NCBI GenBank assembly: GCA_037138755.1
Contig: JBAXHT010000001.1
Location: forward strand, 1,645,805 to 1,709,804
Direction of reading: 5' to 3'
DNA length: 64,000 nt
DNA from: Armatimonadota bacterium
Lineage (GTDB): Bacteria > Armatimonadota > Fimbriimonadia > Fimbriimonadales > Fimbriimonadaceae
Positions 1 to 7,515 of this stretch are shown piece by piece. The position numbers and the translations under genes were made by a program. The first letter of the stretch is position 1; each line of letters opens with the position of its first letter. The notes beneath the pieces were generated by a model. The model was given only the letters and a program-made list of their open reading frames with translations, had not been told where the DNA came from and did not search any database.

Positions 1-2
1 TC

Positions 3-104
3 ATTGGAAAAGATGGAAAGATATGCGGAGCCATCACGGGGTTTAGTGGAGATTCCACTAAGGAGCAAATTAGGCGGCTCATTCGACAATCGTTAGTGAA
101 ATGA
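3..104 (+). CDS. C-terminal end of an unknown protein, possibly redoxin-like (partial)
   Basis: The window opens inside a reading frame that ends at TGA 102-104. The 33 visible residues begin IGKDGKICGAITGF and end in a basic helix (IRRLIRQSLVK). A strand of the form 'IGKDGKI...GF' followed by a C-terminal helix is typical of TlpA/AhpC-type thioredoxin-fold proteins, where it is the last strand before the final helix. That assignment is inference from a short tail. The frame stops 39 bases before the sugar ABC ATPase gene on the same strand, so it could be the preceding gene of that operon. Confidence 0.4.
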   Translation: MGKDGKICGAITGFSGDSTKEQIRRLIRQSLVK

Positions 105-143
105 ATGTCCAGGGCAAGTTCCAGCGGGTAACGTTTTCCCCAG

Positions 144-1613
144 ATGATCGAGGCGACCGGACTGACGAAGGCTTTTGGCACCAATGTCGCTCTCGACGCG
201 TTTGATATCACTATCCAAGCCGGTGAGATCATCGGTGTCATTGGGGAAAACGGGGCCGGAAAGAGCACTTTCATGAAGCTCCTCAGTGGAGTTCACCGGC
301 CCTCCGGAGGCTCAATATCGATCCACAACGAGATCCAAACGTTTGCCACCCCAAGGGAAGCGATCGCCAAAGGGATCGCGATGGTTCACCAAGAACTCAA
401 CCTCATCCCCACACTGAGTGTCGCCGATAACATTTTTTTGGGCCGAGAAAAAGGAAGTGTTACGGTCAACCGAAAGGACACGGACTCAGAAGCCGCCGAG
501 CTCCTGAAGCTAGTCGGTGCAAGTTTCGGCCCCGAAACCCTCTGCGGCGATCTCTCTGTCGCCCAACAGCAACTCGTCGAAATCGCAAAAGCGATCAGCC
601 AGAAGCCTAAGCTCATCATCTTTGACGAACCCACGGCCGTTCTCGGTGAACAAGAATCACTCGAGCTTTTTGCCCTAATTCGTGGACTCAAAGACCAAGG
701 CGTCGCCGTACTCTACGTCTCACACCGGCTTCCCGAAATCCTTTCGCTCACCGACCGGCTCGTGGTGCTCAGGGATGGAGTCAAAGTCGGGGAGTACCAG
801 ACCCAAGGCCAGACGGAGAGTTCACTAGCCGACTTGATGGTCGGGCGTCCGCTGGCGGACATCTTCCCTTCGGGGACCCCAGACGTTTCGCCTGAGATCG
901 CTCTCGAAATTCAAAACCTCTCCTCCTTACCGCTTGTCAAAGACATCTCCCTCACCCTGCATCGAGGCGAAATCTTAGGCATTGCTGGTCTCATTGGCTC
1001 CGGGCGAACCGAGTTTGCCGAGGCATTAGTCGGCCTTCGACCGGGTGCTGTGGAGCACATTGGTCCAATTAGGCCGATCAAGAGTTACCAAGAAGCGATC
1101 TCCCAAGGCATTGTCTACATCTCTGAAGATCGAAAAGGCAAGAGCCTGGTCACCACGATGTCCATCCGTGACAACATTTGTCTGGCTGCTCTCCGTGTCC
1201 TGAAAGGCAAATTGATTCAGCAAGAAACCACGAAGACTTGGATCGAAAAGCTCGGCATCAAAGTCGCGGACATGGAACTCCCGATGACCAGCCTGAGCGG
1301 CGGAAACCAGCAGAAGTGCGCCATCGCGAAGTGGCTAGCGGTGAACCCAAAGATTCTCATCCTCGACGAACCCACACGAGGGGTTGATGTCGGAGCAAAG
1401 GCGGAAATCTACTCGCTGATCGCCAAGCTCGCCCAGGAAGGAATGTCTTGCATCGTGATTTCATCCGAAATGCCTGAAATCATTGGCCTCTGTCACCGCG
1501 CGCTCGTTTTCCGAGACGGGCGAGTTGAAGGCGAACTTCAACAAAACGAACTCACCGAAGCCAACATTATGCGACTAGCCGCCGGAATAAAGGAAGGAGT
1601 AAAGGCCGCTTGA
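144..1613 (+). CDS. Sugar ABC transporter ATP-binding protein (RbsA/MglA type)
   Basis: This is a 489-residue protein with two fused ABC ATPase domains, the usual length and layout for ribose/galactose-type importers. The first half has the Walker A GENGAGKST near residue 33, the variant signature LSVAQQQ and the Walker B LIIFDEPT. The second half has the degenerate P-loop GLIGSGRTE, the signature LSGGNQQK and the Walker B ILILDEPTRGVDVG. The degenerate second P-loop is characteristic of the RbsA family. It would energise uptake of a monosaccharide at the cytoplasmic face of the permease. The stop overlaps the next start by 4 bases (TTGA), so translation is probably coupled. The exact sugar cannot be told from sequence. 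Confidence 0.93.
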   Translation: MIEATGLTKAFGTNVALDAFDITIQAGEIIGVIGENGAGKSTFMKLLSGVHRPSGGSISIHNEIQTFATPREAIAKGIAMVHQELNLIPTLSVADNIFLGREKGSVTVNRKDTDSEAAELLKLVGASFGPETLCGDLSVAQQQLVEIAKAISQKPKLIIFDEPTAVLGEQESLELFALIRGLKDQGVAVLYVSHRLPEILSLTDRLVVLRDGVKVGEYQTQGQTESSLADLMVGRPLADIFPSGTPDVSPEIALEIQNLSSLPLVKDISLTLHRGEILGIAGLIGSGRTEFAEALVGLRPGAVEHIGPIRPIKSYQEAISQGIVYISEDRKGKSLVTTMSIRDNICLAALRVLKGKLIQQETTKTWIEKLGIKVADMELPMTSLSGGNQQKCAIAKWLAVNPKILILDEPTRGVDVGAKAEIYSLIAKLAQEGMSCIVISSEMPEIIGLCHRALVFRDGRVEGELQQNELTEANIMRLAAGIKEGVKAA

Positions 1614-2605
1614 AATTTCTCAAAAACAACCAAGCCCTCGTCGCGCTGGCGGCAATGTATATCATCTATGTGCTCATTGATGTGATCTTCTGGAAGAAAG
1701 GCGTTGCCACCGATCCCCAGAACCTGCGAAACATCCTAAGCCAAAACTCGTACACGGGCATCATCGCTGTCGGCATGACGCTGGTCATCATCGGCGGCGG
1801 AATCGACCTCTCGGTCGGTTCTTTGATGGGCCTCCTCGGGGTCTTGAGTATTCTCGCGCTGAACAAGCCCGCCGATGATCCAGCGAAGACGATAGCCGCG
1901 ATTGTCGTCGGCATCGGGGCCGGCGCCCTCATCGGATTCGCCAACGGAGTCATCATCACGTGGGGCAAAATCGCTCCATTTGTCGCGACTCTTGCCGGTC
2001 TAGTAGGCTTCCGCAGTCTCGCTCTTGCGCTGACGGATGCGCGCTCGCTTACGGCAAGTAGCAAGGATCTCTACCCAGGTCTGGCCCAAGGCGGCATCCC
2101 TATTCCTGGAGCAGTTGATGCCGCAGGACGACCACTGCTGGCTCACTGGCCAATATTCATCTTCCTGATTATCGCGGCGATTAGCTCTTGGATTTTGAAC
2201 CGAAGCGTTTATGGACGAAGGCTGATTGCAGTGGGAGCAAACGAGACCGCCGCCATCTATTCAGGCATCCGTTCTAATCAGATCAAGGTGGTTGCCTATA
2301 CGATTCTCGGCATCTGCACCGGAATCGCTGCCGTCCTCCAAGGCTCCCGACTCACTGGCGCCGACCCCGCATCCCTCGGCCAAATCGTCGAACTCGACGC
2401 CATCGCCGCCGTTGTGATAGGCGGAACAAGCCTCAATGGCGGAAAGGGACAAATCTGGTCCACCGTCATTGGCGTATTGATTTTAGGACTCATCAGCAAT
2501 ATTCTTGTTATAAGCAGCATCAATCCTAACTGGCAGGGCTGTGTGAAAGGTGTTATCATTCTTCTTGCAGTTCTGATTCAACGCGGACAGAAATCAACCT
2601 CATGA
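1610..2605 (+). CDS. Sugar ABC transporter permease (RbsC type)
   Basis: This is a 331-residue, highly hydrophobic protein starting at TTG 1610, inside the stop of the ATPase gene. It has the BPD_transp_2 family features: an N-terminal helix, the conserved GMTLVIIGGGIDLSVGS segment near residue 58, and the later VVIGGTSLNGGKG loop that contacts the ATPase. It is the expected membrane channel for the adjacent RbsA-like ATPase and binding protein. Its TGA overlaps the ATG of the binding-protein gene by 4 bases (ATGA), so the three genes form a tightly packed operon. Confidence 0.93.
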   Translation: MKFLKNNQALVALAAMYIIYVLIDVIFWKKGVATDPQNLRNILSQNSYTGIIAVGMTLVIIGGGIDLSVGSLMGLLGVLSILALNKPADDPAKTIAAIVVGIGAGALIGFANGVIITWGKIAPFVATLAGLVGFRSLALALTDARSLTASSKDLYPGLAQGGIPIPGAVDAAGRPLLAHWPIFIFLIIAAISSWILNRSVYGRRLIAVGANETAAIYSGIRSNQIKVVAYTILGICTGIAAVLQGSRLTGADPASLGQIVELDAIAAVVIGGTSLNGGKGQIWSTVIGVLILGLISNILVISSINPNWQGCVKGVIILLAVLIQRGQKSTS

Positions 2606-3618
2606 AATCACGAAACCTACTCAAATTCGGCCTCATCGCCGCCGCCGCTCTGATGGTCTTCGGATGCGGATCGGGCAATGCCGCTTCTGGCGACACCTCC
2701 TCCGCTTCCACCGCTCCGGCTCCGACGGCAGAAGGTAAGAAGCTCAAGATTGGCGTCTCGATCCCATCTGCCGACCACGGCTGGACGGGCGGCGTCAAGT
2801 ACTGGGCTGAGCAGGAGATGAAGAAGCATCCTGAAATCGAGTGGGTGTACCAAACCGCCGACAACCCGGCCAAGCAGAACGAAAGCCTCGACGCGATGCT
2901 CGCGCAAAAGATTGACGGTCTTGTCATCCTTGCCCACGCCAGCGAACCGCTGACGCCGAAGGCGAAGGAGCTTCACGATGCAGGGGTCTTCATCGTTAAC
3001 GTTGATCGCGGTTTCACCGAGCCGATCGCCGATATTTTTCTTGCTGGAGACAACAAGGCATTCGGTCGAATTTCCGCCGAGTTCATCGCCAAGCAGCTCA
3101 ACGGTAAGGGCAATGTGCTCGTTCTGGAAGGCGTTGCTTGCAACGTCAACACCGACCGCGTTGAAGCCGCCAAAGAAGTTTGGGCAAAGAATCCTGGGAT
3201 CAAGGTTCTCGACAGCCAACAAGCCGACTGGAACCAACAAAAAGCGTTTGAAAAGATGCAGACCATGCTCGTCAAGCACAAAGAAGTCAACGCGATCTGG
3301 GCGGCTGACGACGACATGGCTCTCGGTGCCGAAAAGGCCCTCAAGGAAGCTGGACGAGACAAGAATATTTTCATTCTCGGCGGCGCTGGTATGAAGGATA
3401 TCGTCAAGCGAGTGATGGACGGAGACCCAATGTTCCCTGGCGATGTGACCTACCCTCCCAGCATGATTGCAAAGGGAATCGAGCTTGCGGTTAAGACGAT
3501 GACCGGCAAGACTAAAGAAGAGCTTAAGGCTTGGAAATCAACCAACGAATCCGTTCCTATCGAGCTGATCGAAAAAGCGAACGCCAAGAACTTTTACTTC
3601 CCTGATTCAATCTATTAA
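2602..3618 (+). CDS. Sugar ABC transporter substrate-binding lipoprotein (RbsB type)
   Basis: This is a 338-residue protein with a lipoprotein signal peptide: basic start MKSRN, hydrophobic core, then FGCGSG with Cys22 as the likely lipidated residue. A Ser/Ala/Thr-rich linker leads into a periplasmic-binding-protein type I fold (KLKIGVSIPSADHGW..., ...KQNESLDAMLAQKIDGLVIL...). The Trp in 'DHGWTGG' and the 'NVDRGF' loop fit the sugar-binding cleft of RbsB/ChvE relatives. It would capture the sugar in the periplasm and deliver it to the permease. It is the last gene of the operon; a strong hairpin follows its stop. Confidence 0.9.
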   Translation: MKSRNLLKFGLIAAAALMVFGCGSGNAASGDTSSASTAPAPTAEGKKLKIGVSIPSADHGWTGGVKYWAEQEMKKHPEIEWVYQTADNPAKQNESLDAMLAQKIDGLVILAHASEPLTPKAKELHDAGVFIVNVDRGFTEPIADIFLAGDNKAFGRISAEFIAKQLNGKGNVLVLEGVACNVNTDRVEAAKEVWAKNPGIKVLDSQQADWNQQKAFEKMQTMLVKHKEVNAIWAADDDMALGAEKALKEAGRDKNIFILGGAGMKDIVKRVMDGDPMFPGDVTYPPSMIAKGIELAVKTMTGKTKEELKAWKSTNESVPIELIEKANAKNFYFPDSIY

Positions 3619-3633
3619 GACTGATCCACACTT

Positions 3634-3669
3634 GTCCCCTGCAGAACTCTGTTCAGCAGGGGACTCTAT
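3634..3669 (+). terminator. Hairpin after the sugar ABC operon
   Basis: GTCCCCTGC (3634-3642) and GCAGGGGAC (3656-3664) form a perfect 9-bp stem with a 13-nt loop, followed by TCTATCTTT. The T tract is imperfect. The position, 16 bases after the operon stop, fits a transcription terminator or mRNA-stabilising hairpin. Confidence 0.7.
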
Positions 3670-3708
3670 CTTTGAGCCGACGTAATTCGGTTTCTTAACA
3701 CGCTAAAA

Positions 3709-4911
3709 ATGTTAAAGCCGACAGCGATTCTTGTTCTTATCTCTTCTGTTTCGATCTGTTTCGCTCAGGATGACCTTTCCAAGCAGCGGCAAGCGCTCGA
3801 GAAGCAATTGCTGGACTACACTTTAGCCTCGAATAGCACGGAAGCAACCTTTGCCGACGAGATTGCAGAACTCAAAAGGCAGATTGAAGCTCTCAACAAG
3901 AAGCTGAACGCACCAAACCTTGAGCAAACGAACCATGGGTGGTTTAGTGGCTTCCTACATACGCAGTTCACGAGTATCCAGAGCAACGGCAATACGACTG
4001 CAGACTTCAGAAATCGGCGAACTCGTCTGATTTACAACCACATTGGCGATAGCCGTACGCTGGGGCGCTTTAGCGTCGAGTTCAATACGGGCGTTAACCA
4101 AACATCAGCCCAAGTCCGCGACGCATTTATCCAATACAAACCGGCGACCTATCTTGCAAAGAGTGGGCCTAGCTACACAATCGGTCAGCAGAATACGCCA
4201 CTCGGTTACGAGATCTCTTACGCAAGCTTTGCGCGAACTTGGCCCGAGCGAGCTTTATACAATCAGACCTATCACGCTGGTGAGCGAGGGCGAGGCGTGC
4301 TGTACCAAAACGGAGATAGCAGCAACTACTGGTTCGCGGGCCTCTGGTCATCATTAACCGTTAACGACATCGAAGCGGTCACGAACACCCGGGGACCTGC
4401 GGGCGAAACCGGTCCTGTCGCCGGGGTACACGTCAAGGCGGGAGCATGGGAAGGTGGGCTCTCCGCCATCAGCACCAGAAGACCACGGTTTGTAAGCGGG
4501 GCAACCGATCTTGCGACGGATGATCGCAAGTTCTCCTACTTCGATCTGCGCTACCATCCGACGAAGTCGAAGTTCGACCTACGCTCCGAGGTGATGCGAG
4601 GAAAGGATCGGATCCCCGGACAGAACTACCTAGCCACCGAAACCGGCGGCTACCACGTCTCGATTGATTACAAGCTGAACAAGATCGACACATTCGTGCT
4701 GCGCCACGAAGAATGGGATGCCGATACATCGCTGAGCGGTGGACTGACGACACTGAACGGAATCGCCTACATCCGAGACGTGAGCCAATTCCTGCGGCTC
4801 AGCGTTGCTTGGCAATGGAATACTCAACTTGGACAAGCAACGGGGACTCCAGCGAACGCTCCGATCAATAGCATCCAACAGCTTACGCTGCGTGCCCAGT
4901 TTAAGTTTTGA
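3709..4911 (+). CDS. Outer-membrane porin, phosphate-selective porin O/P-like
   Basis: This is a 400-residue exported protein. The signal peptide (MLKPTAILVLISSVSICFAQ) is followed by a short coiled coil (about residues 25-65: KQRQALEKQLLDY... EIAELKRQIEALNKKL), then by alternating strands rich in aromatic and polar residues that end in Phe (RAQFKF), as expected for a beta-barrel. The pattern resembles OprP/OprO-type porins, which often have an N-terminal coiled coil. It lies 90 bases after the sugar ABC operon and may admit that sugar across the outer membrane, which is inference. TAACAC lies 7 nt before the ATG and might act as a weak -10. Confidence 0.75.
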   Translation: MLKPTAILVLISSVSICFAQDDLSKQRQALEKQLLDYTLASNSTEATFADEIAELKRQIEALNKKLNAPNLEQTNHGWFSGFLHTQFTSIQSNGNTTADFRNRRTRLIYNHIGDSRTLGRFSVEFNTGVNQTSAQVRDAFIQYKPATYLAKSGPSYTIGQQNTPLGYEISYASFARTWPERALYNQTYHAGERGRGVLYQNGDSSNYWFAGLWSSLTVNDIEAVTNTRGPAGETGPVAGVHVKAGAWEGGLSAISTRRPRFVSGATDLATDDRKFSYFDLRYHPTKSKFDLRSEVMRGKDRIPGQNYLATETGGYHVSIDYKLNKIDTFVLRHEEWDADTSLSGGLTTLNGIAYIRDVSQFLRLSVAWQWNTQLGQATGTPANAPINSIQQLTLRAQFKF

Positions 4912-5110
4912 TGCCATTCCAGACCTTTCGAGGGTTCCCTCCATAAAAACGAAGGCTTACGGATCAGCCTGAGAAAAGTTGCAGGCTAATGTTAAGAGTA
5001 TATTAATAAGATGTTATCATTCAGTTAAGGTCCTGAATTGGAGTGGAAAATGTTATGTGCTGGTTTGGTTGCGGAACTTTTGAGGTCCGAAACTAGGAGC
5101 ACTTATTTCC

Positions 5111-6096
5111 ATGAAAAAGGCATTTACCCTCATCGAGTTGCTGGTCGTTATCGCGATCATCGCTATCCTCGCCGCTATCCTCTTCCCAGTCTTTGCACAA
5201 GCCAAAGAAGCAGCTAAGAAGAGCGCAGACCTCAGCAACATGAAGCAGATCGGCACTTCCATGGCGATCTATCTCGCTGATTCCGACGACGTCTACCCTT
5301 CGGCTTACTACTACAACAACGACGCTTCTTCGGCCGGCGGGTATACCCACTGGTCTGGCATGATCATGCCATACGTGAAGAACCTTCAGATCTTCGTTTC
5401 ACCAGTCGATAGGGTCGGCGGACTTGCTCCTACCAACTTCATCAACAACAACGGTGGATACGGCGCTCCTTCAGGTCAGGTCACCCAAAACCCAGTTCAG
5501 GACAACCAGGCACCTCGCTCAGCTACACTGCAAACGCGGCTATCATGCCACGAAAGCGACGAACGATCGACCCGTCGACCGTTGTCAGCGCAACCGCACC
5601 TGAAAACTCGGCAAACATCATCCTGCTGGCTCCTCTGACAGACGTTGTTGGTGCAATTGCTGACACTTCCATTGCTTCTGGCGCTGCGTTCAAGTCGCAC
5701 CGATCCACCAACGCCTTCCTCAATACGTTGAACAACACCAGCGGTCGATACGTCGGTGAAGTTGCTACCTCAGGTGGCGGAGACGTTGGAGCTGCTCAGT
5801 ACTTCGCAATCACCGAAGCCCTCGCTCGAGATGCCTTCAACAACACGGCCAACCTTGCACTCGGTTCTTCGAACCCATACACCCACCTTACCTACACCCA
5901 GCCAAGCCGATTCAACAAGGTAACTGGCGACCTGATCGGTGGAAACGCAAACTACACCTACGCAGACACCCACGCGAAGAACGCTAAGCTCAGCACCACG
6001 CTCCGCCAAGACAACTTCCAATGGGGTACCCGCAACTATGGTGGCGGCGGTGGAATCATCGTCAAAACCGATGGCGTGACCCAAGTCGGTGGCTAA
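5111..6096 (+). pseudogene. Prepilin-like secreted protein with a one-base frameshift
   Basis: The first frame (from ATG 5111) has the type IV prepilin leader and cleavage site (MKKA^FTLIELLVV) and the FPVFAQAK continuation seen in Armatimonadota/Planctomycetes DUF1559-like pilins. It runs collinear with the downstream paralogue until the motif 'APR', after which it reads nonsense and stops at 5638. The paralogous frame resumes at base 5518 ([14 protein letters not shown], matching LSYTVNSAIIPRLRN of the paralogue) and continues to 6096, including the closing 'QDNFQWGTRNYGGGGG' block. One base is missing after 5517. Restoring it gives about 328 residues. The remainder is intact, so this is either a very recent mutation or a sequencing error. 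Confidence 0.8.
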
Positions 6097-6121
6097 GCTC
6101 CGTTCGTAAGCCATTTCGATT

Positions 6122-6154
6122 AATCCCCCGGCCTTGGCTGGGGGATTGTTTTTA
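6122..6154 (+). terminator. Rho-independent terminator after the first prepilin gene
   Basis: AATCCCCC (6122-6129) pairs with GGGGGATT (6140-6147), followed by GTTTTT. The strong GC stem and U tract are typical of an intrinsic terminator. Confidence 0.85.
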
Positions 6155-6276
6155 ACATTCAGTTAAAACCAATAATCAAAGATTAAGAGAACGTTAAGAA
6201 GTGAGTTCATGCTAAATCATATCATCGCGCGCTGATGATATGACTTGAGTTAGCGACGAATTGGAATCTGATACTC

Positions 6277-7287
6277 ATGAAAAAGGCATTTACCCTCATC
6301 GAGCTGCTGGTCGTTATCGCGATCATCGCTATTCTAGCTGCAATCCTCTTCCCAGTTTTCGCGCAAGCCAAGCTTGCTGCCAAGAAGGCCGCTGACCTCA
6401 GCAACGTCAAGCAGATGAGCCTCGGCATCATCATGTACTCGGGCGACACCGACGACACTTATCCTTCCGCATATTTCCACCGAGCTTTCAATCCAGCTCT
6501 CGGCGGAGTCACTGGTGGTTACATCCACTGGTCCGGAATGATCATGCCTTACGTAAAGAACAACCAGCTGTTCGTTTCACCAGTCGACTCAATCGGCGGA
6601 AACGCTCCAACCTGCTTTGCAAGTGCCAACAACAACAGCGGAGCTGGTGCTCCAGCCGGACAGAATGCAAACATCTGTGCAGCCGGATTCCCAGGCGCTC
6701 CTTCAGCGGGCGGCTTCATCTTCGATGAGCAAGTTCCCCGACTCTCCTACACCGTTAACTCGGCAATCATCCCACGCCTCCGAAACATCGCAGACGTCAC
6801 CCGAGGTATCACCGTTGTCAGCCAGACCGCTCTGGACAGCCCTGCCAACACGATTCAGCTTGCTGGTCTGATTGATAACAACAACTGTCTCAACGGCCAG
6901 TCGATCAGCGGAACGTCACGAAACAGCTCGCACCGATCGACCAACGCGTTGACCAGTAACGGCGTGGCTGGACAGTACTTCGGATCGGCTGAAGATGCAG
7001 GTGGAGTTCGACCAGCGAACATCTTCGCGATCGACTTCAACGTCGCTCGAACTCAGATGACTGACTGCCGAACCACTCCTCTCACGTCACGACCGTTGAT
7101 CACGTACCACTCAGGTTTCCGATTCAACAACCAGGGTGACAACTACGGATTTGCTGATGGTTCGGCTAAGTACCGACCGTTCGCTCAGACCCTCGCTCCA
7201 AACAACTTCCAGTGGGGCGCTCGCGTCTTCACCGATGGTGGAGCACAGGTCCTCAACCCAGTCAACGGACTCCCCGTAACCAACTAA
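6277..7287 (+). CDS. Prepilin-like secreted protein (intact paralogue)
   Basis: This is a 336-residue protein with the same leader, cleavage site and first helix as the upstream copy (MKKA^[13 protein letters not shown]...). The 5' ends of the two genes are almost identical at DNA level. The first 30 or so residues form the transmembrane/assembly helix of a type IV pilin-like or type II secretion pseudopilin. The Asn/Gly/Thr-rich remainder has the conserved block '[22 protein letters not shown]' and ends with 'DNYGFADGSAKYRP', resembling the H-X9-DG C-terminal motif of DUF1559 proteins. It would be cleaved by a prepilin peptidase and exposed at the surface. Its terminator is separate from that of the first copy. 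Confidence 0.88.
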   Translation: MKKAFTLIELLVVIAIIAILAAILFPVFAQAKLAAKKAADLSNVKQMSLGIIMYSGDTDDTYPSAYFHRAFNPALGGVTGGYIHWSGMIMPYVKNNQLFVSPVDSIGGNAPTCFASANNNSGAGAPAGQNANICAAGFPGAPSAGGFIFDEQVPRLSYTVNSAIIPRLRNIADVTRGITVVSQTALDSPANTIQLAGLIDNNNCLNGQSISGTSRNSSHRSTNALTSNGVAGQYFGSAEDAGGVRPANIFAIDFNVARTQMTDCRTTPLTSRPLITYHSGFRFNNQGDNYGFADGSAKYRPFAQTLAPNNFQWGARVFTDGGAQVLNPVNGLPVTN

Positions 7288-7305
7288 GGCTCGTCGAACT
7301 GAAAA

Positions 7306-7338
7306 GCCCTCCTCGATATTATCGGGGAGGGCCTTTTT
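7306..7338 (+). terminator. Rho-independent terminator after the second prepilin gene
   Basis: GCCCTCC (7306-7312) pairs with the GGAGGGC side of TCGGGGAGGGC (7322-7332) around a small loop, followed by CTTTTTGTTG. Bases 7339-7515, up to the convergent GH20 gene, show no further gene. Confidence 0.85.
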
Positions 7339-7515
7339 GTTGCCACTTGTAAACGTAGGGGCTTTCGTTCCGCGCGGATACGACATCAATCACATCGACT
7401 ACTGATGAGTCTGAAACCGGCTCACCGAAGCCATTCCACACTTCGAACTTGCCCCTCGCTTCACACCCGAAGCCAAGGCCCAAACTGAAATGCAACGAGT
7501 GAAACGTCAAAAAAA

